From: Gammaproteobacteria bacterium
GTDB lineage: Bacteria > Pseudomonadota > Gammaproteobacteria > SZUA-140
Direction: 5' to 3'
Assembly: GCA_003230195.1 (NCBI GenBank)
Contig: QIHH01000132.1
Span: 1-8,954 of the forward strand
DNA: 8,954 nt
Positions 1-6,084 of this stretch are shown one piece after another (position 1 is the first letter of the stretch; each line of letters starts with the position of its first letter). Made by a program: the position numbers and the translations under genes. The notes under the pieces are model-generated. The model had not been told where the DNA came from, ran no database searches, and saw nothing but the letters and a program-made list of their open reading frames with translations.

Positions 1-383
1 ATTGTTTCAGCTTCAACCCCATAAAGCTTGCAATAGACTGGATAAAAGCTGTAGGTGATGTCCGGAAAGAGCAACGGCTTGCCGTGTTGAAGCAGTGCCT
101 GAAAGGTGTGCGCGAGTACTTCATCAGAACCATTGCCGACAAAGACCTGTTTTGTATCAAGCTGGTAATATTGTGCAATTGCATTAACCAGCCGTTCTGA
201 GGTGGGATCGGAATAGAGGCGCAAGGAGTTACCGGTCTCAATCTCAATCGCATGGAGCACCTTGGGGGATGGTCCGTATGGGTTTTCGTTTGTATTGAGT
301 TTGATCAGGTTGCTGATCTTTGGTTGCTCACCTGGCACATAGGGGTTGAGTTGATGAACGATCGGACTCCAGAATTTGCTCAT
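1..383 (-). CDS. hisC: Histidinol-phosphate aminotransferase, N-terminal part (runs off left edge)
   Basis: HisC is a PLP-dependent, cytoplasmic aminotransferase that converts imidazole-acetol phosphate and glutamate to histidinol phosphate in histidine synthesis. Only the first 127 residues are in the window; the PLP-binding lysine lies beyond the edge. The minus strand reads MSKFWSPIVHQLNPYVPGEQ, followed by the family motif KLNTNENPYGPSP (residues 28-40), RLYSDPT (55-61) in the substrate/cofactor region, GNGSDEVL (83-90) in the PLP phosphate-binding region and FPDITYSFYPVY (106-117). This matches the Pseudomonas-type HisC amino terminus, which supports the ATG at 381-383 as the start. The ribosome-binding site there is weak. 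Identity is confident, but the very similar aromatic/phenylalanine-type aminotransferases of the same fold cannot be excluded from an N-terminal third alone. The gene points away from everything else in the window. Confidence 0.93.
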   Translation of the reverse strand, partial: MSKFWSPIVHQLNPYVPGEQPKISNLIKLNTNENPYGPSPKVLHAIEIETGNSLRLYSDPTSERLVNAIAQYYQLDTKQVFVGNGSDEVLAHTFQALLQHGKPLLFPDITYSFYPVYCKLYGVEAET

Positions 384-465
384 AGCGGTGTTGGTCTTCA
401 GCTGTATTTAGAGAGTATTAAATAGATGCCAAGTTTAACAGACCTATTGGCTTATCAAAGTGGTT

Positions 466-494
466 ATTATATGTTTGACGGGATTGGTAGTCAC
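466..494 (-). promoter_or_regulatory. Putative sigma70 promoter for hisC
   Basis: On the minus strand a perfect -10 TATAAT (466-471) lies 17 bp from a -35-like GTGACT (489-494; 4 of 6 to consensus). It points at hisC, with an untranslated leader of about 75 nt. The pair is flanked by an inverted repeat, CAAAGTG (456-462) and CACTTTG (493-499), that could be an operator. This is inferred from spacing and consensus only. Confidence 0.4.
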
Positions 495-518
495 TTTGGT
501 ATCAATAATGCGACGTTT

Positions 519-962
519 TCAAACGTGGTAGATTTCAGAGATATACTTCGTATAGAGAGGAGCTGCTTGCTTCACATCCATTTGCTGTAATTCCAGTAAT
601 GTTTCCAAACCTTCAAGTTTCGATGTACAACTTCGTGCGTTGGTAATTTTGGAGGCGAGATTTTGAGATTTCAGCATGCCGTTAACAATGACTGCTGCTA
701 CGGAGAAGAGTGTTGCTGCTAAACAGAGAAGCTGCCAGACCGGAATGCCGAATGATGCGAAGTTTTTGATCGCGTCAATGAATTCGCCACCACCAACACC
801 TGGGCCCGCTGTTAATAATGCGGTCAAAGCACCAAGAATAATAGACGAATTAGACAGTCGTGAATGCCGTGATTCATTTCTGGCAAGATAATTTGAGACT
901 TCCTCACGCTTGGTTTTTATCTTCGTTAGTAGCATGTTTACATCGTTTCTATCTTCTGACAT
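519..962 (-). CDS. Small two-helix membrane protein, SLATT-like layout, function unknown
   Basis: A 147-residue protein that I do not recognise by name. It has a charged N-terminal helix (residues 1-36, rich in K, R and E), a first membrane segment (about 39-56, IILGALTALLTAGPGV), a short linker, a second membrane segment (about 73-96, VWQLLCLAATLFSVAAVIV), then a soluble helical tail (97-147). A charged helix, a two-helix membrane hairpin and a C-terminal coiled helix is the layout of SLATT-type and DUF4231-type proteins, some of which act as pore-forming effectors beside nucleotide-sensing genes. No SMODS, SLOG or other sensor gene is visible next to it, so a defence role is not supported here. 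The ATG at 962 has only a weak GAGA ribosome-binding element. The stop codon sits inside the palindrome ACGTTT-TC-AAACGT (513-526). It is transcribed in the same direction as hisC, 135 bp upstream of it. Confidence 0.72.
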   Translation of the reverse strand: MSEDRNDVNMLLTKIKTKREEVSNYLARNESRHSRLSNSSIILGALTALLTAGPGVGGGEFIDAIKNFASFGIPVWQLLCLAATLFSVAAVIVNGMLKSQNLASKITNARSCTSKLEGLETLLELQQMDVKQAAPLYTKYISEIYHV

Positions 963-1217
963 ATTATTCGGCTCTCAACTATTAGTTTTTCTTCTGATTG
1001 AGTTATAGGTTAACGTATCATGTGTGCAAGACAAAAATTTATACGCCTACATCGTGGGCAGATGCAGATGCAGATGCTTTTGATTGATATGGTCTGGTTT
1101 ATAGCGTGAATACCATGGTAGTGGCAGCTATTTATTGAGCCCCTGCTTGCTTGAGCAATCCCTATACAGACACCCATCTAGGCGGCGTCTATGTAGGCAT
1201 TGGGGCAAGGCTTTATG
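963..1217. other. Intergenic region with short GCAGAT repeat, no gene recognised
   Basis: This space lies between the divergent genes at 962 (minus) and 1256 (plus). It holds a perfect tandem run of GCAGAT, three units plus GC, at 1058-1077. An 8-bp inverted repeat, GCCTACAT (1045-1052) and ATGTAGGC (1191-1198), encloses about 140 bp. No open frame of convincing length, RNA gene or terminator could be supported. Confidence 0.4.
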
Positions 1218-1246
1218 TTGAATATACGGGATTAATTCATTATAAT
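1218..1246 (+). promoter_or_regulatory. Sigma70 promoter of intact tetR, start codon almost at the transcript start
   Basis: TTGAAT (1218-1223), a 17-bp spacer and a perfect TATAAT (1241-1246) form a good promoter. Only 9 bp separate the -10 box from the ATG at 1256. Transcription would therefore begin about 0-3 nt before the start codon, giving a leaderless or nearly leaderless mRNA, and no Shine-Dalgarno sequence is present. The same arrangement is conserved in front of the second tetR copy, which strengthens the call. Confidence 0.75.
1219..1239. promoter_or_regulatory. Putative TetR operator in promoter spacer (copy 1)
   Basis: An inverted repeat TGAAT-N11-ATTCA (1219-1223 and 1235-1239) fills the spacer between the -35 and -10 boxes. 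This is a common site for autorepressing TetR-family operators. The same half-sites, one base altered, lie in the equivalent place at 1992-2012. Assignment to the adjacent regulator is inference. Confidence 0.45.
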
Positions 1247-1255
1247 CACTGAGCT

Positions 1256-1921
1256 ATGAATACCAAGATGACACAATCCAGTGACAAAGTCCGCCTGCGT
1301 ATTCTTGAGGCCGCAGCGCAGCGCTTCACCCAGTTTGGCTACAACAAGACCACCATGGTCGAAGTGGCGCAGGACTGTGGTATGTCTGCGGCTAACCTTT
1401 ACCGTTATTTCGAAAATAAACTGGATATCGGTGCTAAGTTGGCTTGCAATTGCCTCCGCATTAAGCGTGAACGGATGCAGGCCGTCGTTCTGCAGCGCGA
1501 GCGTAGCGCTGCAGAACGCCTGCAGGACGTTGTACTACAGGGGCTGGATCACACCTATGAACAATGGTCAGGCAGTCCACGCATGAACGAAATGATTAGT
1601 GCCATATGTGACGCGCGTATGGATATCGTTGATGAGCATGAGCAGGGTGAACACCAGCTGCTGGTGGAGTTACTTGAGGATGGCAACGCACGTGGCGAAT
1701 TCCAGATTAGTGACATTGACGCTACTGCCACCGCCATTGCCAGTGCCACCAGCTCCTTCAATATGCCACTGCTTATGTCCCTGTATTCGCTCGAAACCTT
1801 ACATCAACAGGCAAAAAGCGTGGTACGACTAATGCTTAATGGTTTGCTGAGCAATCAATCCAGCACGGCCAGAGAGGTTCCTAGCCCCTCTTCACACCCC
1901 TTCCGTATCATTAATTCGTAA
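1256..1921 (+). CDS. TetR/AcrR-family transcriptional regulator (intact copy)
   Basis: A 221-residue regulator of the usual TetR length. The N-terminal DNA-binding domain covers about residues 10-57: helix 1 (LRILEAAAQRFTQFGYN), then the helix-turn-helix TTMVEVAQDCGMSAANLYRYFENK (32-55), with the LYRYF element typical of the recognition helix. The C-terminal part (about 65-200) is an all-helical ligand/dimer domain I cannot assign to a ligand class. It is followed by a short Ser/Pro-rich tail (201-221). The start at 1256 is chosen because of the promoter just upstream and because the same ATG is conserved in the second copy; Met5 (1268) is the alternative, and neither has a Shine-Dalgarno sequence. 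It probably represses itself through the inverted repeat in its promoter. The RND/LolA-like/outer-membrane operon downstream is a natural target, but a matching operator is not visible there. Confidence 0.9.
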   Translation: MNTKMTQSSDKVRLRILEAAAQRFTQFGYNKTTMVEVAQDCGMSAANLYRYFENKLDIGAKLACNCLRIKRERMQAVVLQRERSAAERLQDVVLQGLDHTYEQWSGSPRMNEMISAICDARMDIVDEHEQGEHQLLVELLEDGNARGEFQISDIDATATAIASATSSFNMPLLMSLYSLETLHQQAKSVVRLMLNGLLSNQSSTAREVPSPSSHPFRIINS

Positions 1922-1925
1922 TACC

Positions 1926-1945
1926 CTTCAGAAGTTTCTTCAGAA
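1926..1945. repeat. Short direct repeat CTTCAGAA x2
   Basis: Two copies of CTTCAGAA separated by GTTT lie just after the intact tetR stop codon, followed by a run of A. The internal GAAG-TTT-CTTC stem is only four base pairs, so this is not a convincing terminator. Confidence 0.3.
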
Positions 1946-1967
1946 AAAAACATTTAAATTGGGTATA

Positions 1968-1987
1968 AATATTCACTAGTAAATATT
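1968..1987. promoter_or_regulatory. 20-bp near-perfect palindrome upstream of second tetR
   Basis: AATATT-C-ACTAGT-A-AATATT is symmetrical except for one central-flank pair. It ends 3 bp before the -35 box of the second copy. It has no counterpart in front of copy 1. The size and symmetry fit a dimeric regulator's binding site, but no protein can be assigned. Confidence 0.4.
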
Positions 1988-1990
1988 GTA

Positions 1991-2019
1991 TTGAATATTC
2001 ATTATTAATTCGCTATAGT
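1991..2019 (+). promoter_or_regulatory. Promoter of decayed tetR copy, with conserved inverted repeat
   Basis: TTGAAT (1991-1996), a 17-bp spacer and TATAGT (2014-2019) are followed by 9 bp to the ATG at 2029. Every spacing equals that of copy 1. The operator-like repeat is present as TGAAT-N11-ATTCG (1992-1996 and 2008-2012). The promoter and control site were therefore duplicated with the gene and outlasted its coding capacity. Confidence 0.6.
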
Positions 2020-2028
2020 TCCGTCATT

Positions 2029-2673
2029 ATGAATGTCAAGATGACTCAGTCCAGTGACGAAGTTTGCCTGCGCATTCTTGAGGCCGCCGCTCAACGTTTC
2101 ACCCAGTTCGGCTACAACTTTGGCGTGATTGGCAACTTGGCTGGGCTTTACGCCGTCAAACAATATGTGATGGAACTGCTGCACAATCAGCATTCCTACC
2201 GTGACTTTCGAAAACAAATTGGATATCGGCGTCAATCTCGCCTGTAACAGTCTTCGTATCAAGCGCGAACGGATGCAGGCCGTTGTTCACCAGCACGAGC
2301 GCTGTGCTGCAGAACGCCTACGAACAGTGGTCAGGCAATCCATGTATGAACGAAATGATCAACGTCGTCTGCGACGCACGTACTGGAGATCGTCAATGTG
2401 CATGAACAGAGCGAACATCAATTGCTGGTGGAGTTACTTGAGGATGGTAACGCACGGGGCGAATTCGAGATCAGTGACATTAATGACGCTGCCATCGCCA
2501 CCGCCATCTTCAATACGCCACTGCTTATATCCCTGTATTCGCTTGAAATTTTCCACCAACGAGCAAAAAATGTGGTACGACTGGTACTTAACGGCTTGAT
2601 GAGTAAGCAATCTAACACGAAAACAGCGCCCACCAACACAGGTGGCCATGGCAAGCGAAGCGATGATCGTTAG
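2029..2673 (+). pseudogene. Decayed tandem paralogue of the TetR regulator
   Basis: The first 30 codons match copy 1 with 13 nucleotide differences in 90. Nine of the 13 are silent third-position changes, and only T3V, K11E and R13C alter residues. After GYN the helix-turn-helix region (52 nt in copy 1) is replaced by about 77 nt of unrelated sequence (about 2119-2195). Homology returns at FENKLDIG in the second frame (from about 2203), passes to the third frame at YEQWSG (2319) after a 35-nt deletion, and returns to the first frame near 2383 through a single-base insertion. The last part reads MHEQSEHQLLVELLEDGNARGEF onward and ends at TAG 2671-2673, inside a dispersed repeat, so its C-terminus differs from that of copy 1. 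No full-length protein can be made. A short peptide (2029-2247) lacking a normal recognition helix could still be translated. Confidence 0.88.
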
Positions 2674-2900
2674 TTGACACTAGACGAGGTCGTTGTTCAT
2701 TCGTAGTGATGCGATAGTGATGGAGGAGCGCTTTATAGTGGGCGTAGAGTCCTATGTTGAGTGTGCACGAGAGAACGTGGTGAGCAAGGTTTTGCAAAAA
2801 CAGTGCGTACACAGGGTGGCTAGGGGGAAAAGGAATCATTTATTATGTAAATGAGTGAATTATTGGCATGAACGCCAAATAATTTTAGCGAAGTAGTGGC
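2646..2900. repeat. Dispersed repeat, copy A (upstream of RND gene)
   Basis: This segment is related to 8563-8760. Both copies open with an AGCGAAGCGA block (2654-2663 here), share weaker similarity in the middle (GAGGTCGT..., TCGTAGTG), and end in a strongly conserved block (2847-2900), about 49 of 55 aligned positions identical to 8706-8760. AGCGAAG recurs near both ends of each copy (2654-2660 and 2887-2893). Copy A is longer in the middle. It supplies the final codons of the decayed tetR and stops 20 bp before the RND start codon. No open frame on either strand looks like a protein. Confidence 0.7.
2858..2884 (+). promoter_or_regulatory. Conserved hairpin in the repeat, 5' of the RND gene
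   Basis: AATTATTGGC pairs with GCCAAATAATT around the loop ATGAAC. The stem is about 10 bp with one bulged A and is followed by a short T run. In the other repeat copy the C that closes the loop is T, still able to pair as U-G. It could be a leader structure, a weak terminator for the upstream gene, or part of a mobile repeat end. Confidence 0.4.
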
Positions 2901-2920
2901 ATAATTGATAGGCAATAAAA

Positions 2921-5257
2921 ATGAAAGACTCAACCACAGTTGTCTGTTATGCCAACTGGGTAGTGAGCCACCCTTGGATCGTCATTCTGATTACACTATT
3001 ATTGGTGATGGCTGCCGCCAGCGGCGGACGACTCCTCATCTTCAATACCGATTATCGAGTGTTTTTCAGTGACGACAATCCCCAAGTGCTCGCCTTCGAA
3101 GCCGTTGAGGCGCAGTACAGTAAGAATGACAACGTCATGTTTATGCTGGTGGCGAAGGGTGGTAGCGCCTTCAATCAGCAGGCCCTTGAGGTCGTCAAAA
3201 TCCTCAGCGAAGAGGCTTGGCAGGTACCCTATTCTACGCGCGTCGATTCACTGTCTAACTTCCAACACACCGAAGCTAACGGCGACGAACTGGTCGTGCG
3301 CAACCTTATTGATGACGAAACCAATCTAAGCGACGCCGCCCAACGTCACAAAATCCGCGACATTGCCTTCGCCGAACCTATCTTGCTTAACCGCTTAGTA
3401 TCACAGCGCGCTCATGTCACTGGCATCAACGTCACCGTGCAACTGCCCGGAGAGAGCCCCACTGAAGTTATGCAGGTCGCCGCCTTTGCGCGTGATCTCG
3501 CCACCAGAATCGAGACCCAATATCCTGACATCGAGATCCGTCTTAGCGGCATGGTGTTTATGAACAACGCATTTTCCGAGGCTTCACAACAGGACATGAA
3601 GAGCCTGTTCCCGCTCAGCTTCGGAGTGATGATGCTGATTTTGGGGCTGATGACTCGAAGTGTCAGCGGTACCCTGAGTACTCTGCTGGTAATCATCTCC
3701 TCCATCATTGCGGGCATGGGGCTGGGCGGTTATATAGGATTCCCTATTACCCCGCCGTCAGCCTCATCACCGATTATTATTCTCACCATCGCGATCGCCA
3801 ACTGCGTGCATATTATCGTTACCATGTTGCATGAAATGCGCACTGGACTCGACAAAAAAAGTGCCATTGTAGAGAGCCTGCGTGTCAACATGCAGCCGGT
3901 ATTCATCACCAGCCTCACCACCACGTTGGGCTTCCTGAGCATGAATTTCTCCGACGTACCGCCCTTTCAGCACCTCGGCAATATGGTTGCTATGGGCGTG
4001 ATCATTTCGTTTATCCTTGCCATTAGTCTGCTGCCCGCCGTTATGTCCCTGCTACCGGTACGTGTACGCGAAACCCAAAATGATGAAAATCATCTTATGT
4101 ACCGTTTCAGTGATTTTGTGGTTCGTCAGCGACACAAACTGGTCTGGGGTATGACACTGACCGTGCTGGTGCTGATCGCCGCAATCCCACGCAATGAACT
4201 GAATGATGTGTTCGTACACTATTTCGATCAAAGTACCGAGTTCCGCCAGGACGCCGATTTCATGGCTGAAAACCTCACCGGTCTCTATGTCATCGATTAC
4301 TCGTTAAACTCCGGACAGCCTGGCAACATCAGCGAGCCGCAGTTCCTGCGGGAAGTGGACGCCTTTGCCACCTGGTTTCGTGCTCAACCGGAAACTATCC
4401 ACGTCAACAGTATCACCGACATCATGCGCCGCCTAAACAAAAACATGCACGGTGATGACCCCCGCTGGTATCGCTTGCCGGAGGCGCGTGAATTGGCGGC
4501 TCAATACCTGCTGCTGTATGAAATGTCGCTGTCCTACGGACTTGATCTCAACAATCAGATCAACGTGGATAAATCCGCCATCCGTTTCACGGCTACCCTG
4601 CAGACCCTCTCCAGCAACGAACTGCTGGCGTTGGAAAGACGTGCCAGTGACTGGCTGGCGGCCAACGCCCCGCATGTCGTCAATCCTGGTGGTAGTAGCA
4701 CTTCACTGATGTTTGCCCACATCGGCGAACGGAATATCATTAGCATGCTCACGGGCACTACTCTGGTGTTGATCGGTATTTCGTTGATCCTGATCTTCGC
4801 CTTGCGCTCACTGAAACTCGGCCTGATCAGCATGCTTCCCAATCTGGTGCCTGCTGCTATGGGCTTTGGTCTGTGGGGCCTGCTGGTGGGGGAGATTGGC
4901 TTGGGCCTTTCTATCGTCGCCGGTATGACGCTGGGTATTGTGGTGGATGATACAGTACATCTCCTCAGCAAATACCAGCGAGCGCGGCGTGAAAAAAACC
5001 TCGACAGTGAAGATGCCGTACGCTACGCCTTGCGTGATGCTGGCATGGCCCTGATTACCACCTCTATGGCATTGGTCTGCGGTTTTTTGGTATTGGCGCT
5101 ATCCAGCTTTCAACTCAATGCCAGCATGGGTCTGCTGACTGCCATCGTCATCACCTTCGCTCTGCTGGCCGATTTTTTGCTACTGCTGCCGCTGCTGATG
5201 CAATACGACAAAAAACAACCAGCGACAGCCCCGGCCAAGGAGCCACATTATGCGTAA
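2921..5257 (+). CDS. RND-superfamily (MMPL/COG1033-type) inner-membrane exporter
   Basis: A 778-residue inner-membrane transporter of the hydrophobe/lipid exporter branch of the RND superfamily. It has the expected two-fold plan: TM1 (about 18-34), a first periplasmic loop (about 38-225), TM2-6 (about 228-378), TM7 (about 407-422), a second loop (425-602), then TM8-12 (about 605-760). The second half carries the charged TM10 motif GMTLGIVVDDTVHLLSKYQRARR (668-690), with Asp676 and Asp677 as likely proton-relay residues. The matching first-half helix, TIAIANCVHIIVTMLHE (289-305), has no Asp. At under 800 residues it is shorter than the AcrB-type pumps (about 1,000) and resembles MMPL/HpnN-like exporters. 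The ATG at 2921 follows AGG at 2910-2912 with 8 nt spacing. It is first in a three-gene operon; its end overlaps the next gene by 8 bp. The cargo is unknown; the partners suggest a hydrophobic or lipid-like compound. Confidence 0.92.
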   Translation: MKDSTTVVCYANWVVSHPWIVILITLLLVMAAASGGRLLIFNTDYRVFFSDDNPQVLAFEAVEAQYSKNDNVMFMLVAKGGSAFNQQALEVVKILSEEAWQVPYSTRVDSLSNFQHTEANGDELVVRNLIDDETNLSDAAQRHKIRDIAFAEPILLNRLVSQRAHVTGINVTVQLPGESPTEVMQVAAFARDLATRIETQYPDIEIRLSGMVFMNNAFSEASQQDMKSLFPLSFGVMMLILGLMTRSVSGTLSTLLVIISSIIAGMGLGGYIGFPITPPSASSPIIILTIAIANCVHIIVTMLHEMRTGLDKKSAIVESLRVNMQPVFITSLTTTLGFLSMNFSDVPPFQHLGNMVAMGVIISFILAISLLPAVMSLLPVRVRETQNDENHLMYRFSDFVVRQRHKLVWGMTLTVLVLIAAIPRNELNDVFVHYFDQSTEFRQDADFMAENLTGLYVIDYSLNSGQPGNISEPQFLREVDAFATWFRAQPETIHVNSITDIMRRLNKNMHGDDPRWYRLPEARELAAQYLLLYEMSLSYGLDLNNQINVDKSAIRFTATLQTLSSNELLALERRASDWLAANAPHVVNPGGSSTSLMFAHIGERNIISMLTGTTLVLIGISLILIFALRSLKLGLISMLPNLVPAAMGFGLWGLLVGEIGLGLSIVAGMTLGIVVDDTVHLLSKYQRARREKNLDSEDAVRYALRDAGMALITTSMALVCGFLVLALSSFQLNASMGLLTAIVITFALLADFLLLLPLLMQYDKKQPATAPAKEPHYA
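5237..5242 (+). promoter_or_regulatory. Strong Shine-Dalgarno AAGGAG fixing the LolA-like start
   Basis: AAGGAG lies 7 nt before the ATG at 5250, inside the last codons of the exporter gene. It supports the 8-bp overlap and translational coupling. Confidence 0.8.
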
Positions 5258-6077
5258 AACCAGAATTGGAAAGCTATCTGCGGTGAATATAGCATTGCCA
5301 GGATTAAGGGCGGTCTGCCTGCTCCTCATTCTGCTGCCCATGGTGGTCCAAGCGGAAACCCCGCAAGAAAAGGGTCTCGCCATCGCCGAGGAGGCTGACC
5401 GCCGAGATACCGGCTGGCAAAGCCAGACCGCCAGCTTAAAAATGGTGCTGCGTAATCGACACGGTCAGGAGAGTGTACGTCATATTCGCAATAAGGCGCT
5501 GGAAGTGGACGGCGATGGTGATAAAAGCCTCAACATTTTCGACAACCCGCGCGACATCAAAGGTACTGCCTTTTTGAGTTACACGCACGCCCTCAAACCG
5601 GACGAGCAGTGGCTCTATCTGCCTGCGCTCAAGCGCGTTAAGCGGATCTCGTCCAATAACAAATCCGGCCCTTTTATGGGCAGTGAATTTGCCTATGAAG
5701 ATTTTACCTCTCAAGAAGTGGAAAAATATAGTTATCAATACATTCGTGACGAGATCCTCGATGGCCGTGACACTTTCGTCATCGAACGTTATCCAGTCTA
5801 TCAGCACTCCGGTTACACACGTCTTCTAACCTGGCTGGACAAAGGGATGTACCAGCCCTTGAAGGTGGAGTTCTATGATCGCAAAAAGAGTCTCCTCAAA
5901 ACACTCACACTTTCCGATTATCAGCAATATCTGGGGCAATACTGGCGTCCGAATCAGATGCGTATGGTTAACCATCAGACCAAAAAGAGCACGGATCTCT
6001 ATTGGACGGACTACCACCTTAAAACCGGTCTCAGTACGCGTGACTTTGACCGCAATAGCCTCAAGCGCGCACGCTGA
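5250..6077 (+). CDS. Periplasmic LolA-like 'outer membrane lipoprotein-sorting' family protein
   Basis: A 275-residue exported protein. It has a long signal peptide with basic N-terminus (MRKTRIGK), hydrophobic core (AVCLLLILLPMVV, 21-33) and likely cleavage after VQA (residue 35). The mature part has the family features of the uncharacterised LolA-like group that accompanies RND exporters: DPRD/NPRDIKGTAFLSY (about 99-111), WLYLPALKRVKRI (121-133) and the hallmark MGSEFAYEDF (143-152). The expected fold is a half-open beta-barrel that holds a lipophilic ligand in the periplasm. It follows the exporter with an 8-bp overlap and precedes the outer-membrane gene by 7 bp, so the three products are very likely made together. 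A role as periplasmic carrier between the pump and the outer membrane is inferred from fold and context. It is not LolA itself, which is not encoded beside an RND pump. Confidence 0.88.
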   Translation: MRKTRIGKLSAVNIALPGLRAVCLLLILLPMVVQAETPQEKGLAIAEEADRRDTGWQSQTASLKMVLRNRHGQESVRHIRNKALEVDGDGDKSLNIFDNPRDIKGTAFLSYTHALKPDEQWLYLPALKRVKRISSNNKSGPFMGSEFAYEDFTSQEVEKYSYQYIRDEILDGRDTFVIERYPVYQHSGYTRLLTWLDKGMYQPLKVEFYDRKKSLLKTLTLSDYQQYLGQYWRPNQMRMVNHQTKKSTDLYWTDYHLKTGLSTRDFDRNSLKRAR

Positions 6078-6084
6078 GCAGGCA

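Noticed and set aside
676..891. Plus-strand open frame opposite the two-helix membrane protein
   Set aside because: It is the antisense reading of the 519-962 gene, has no start signals and no recognisable domain.
1058..1077. GCAGAT tandem run as a CRISPR-like or phase-variation repeat
   Set aside because: Only three perfect 6-bp units with no spacers, and not inside a gene or promoter box.
1138..1254. 38-codon open stretch reading TDTHLGGVYVGIGARLYVEY, beta-barrel-like
   Set aside because: Too short, no start signal, and it runs over the well-supported tetR promoter; probably chance.
2612..2839. Minus-strand frame in repeat copy A, and a similar one in copy B (8426-8737), as a repeat-encoded protein
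   Set aside because: The two reverse translations do not align beyond a few residues, and copy B overlaps ybcJ; no coding conservation.
2863..2891. TTGGCA with a -10 at TAGCGA as a promoter inside the repeat
   Set aside because: The -10 match is poor and no better pair with 16-18 bp spacing was found, so no promoter is called for the RND operon.
4555..4971. 138-codon minus-strand open frame inside the exporter
   Set aside because: It lies wholly in the RND gene, whose protein is clearly real over this stretch, and the reverse translation shows no domain.
5875..6084. Upstream extension of the outer-membrane gene to an ATG at 5875
   Set aside because: It would overlap the LolA-like gene by 200 bp and hide the signal peptide that begins at GTG 6085.
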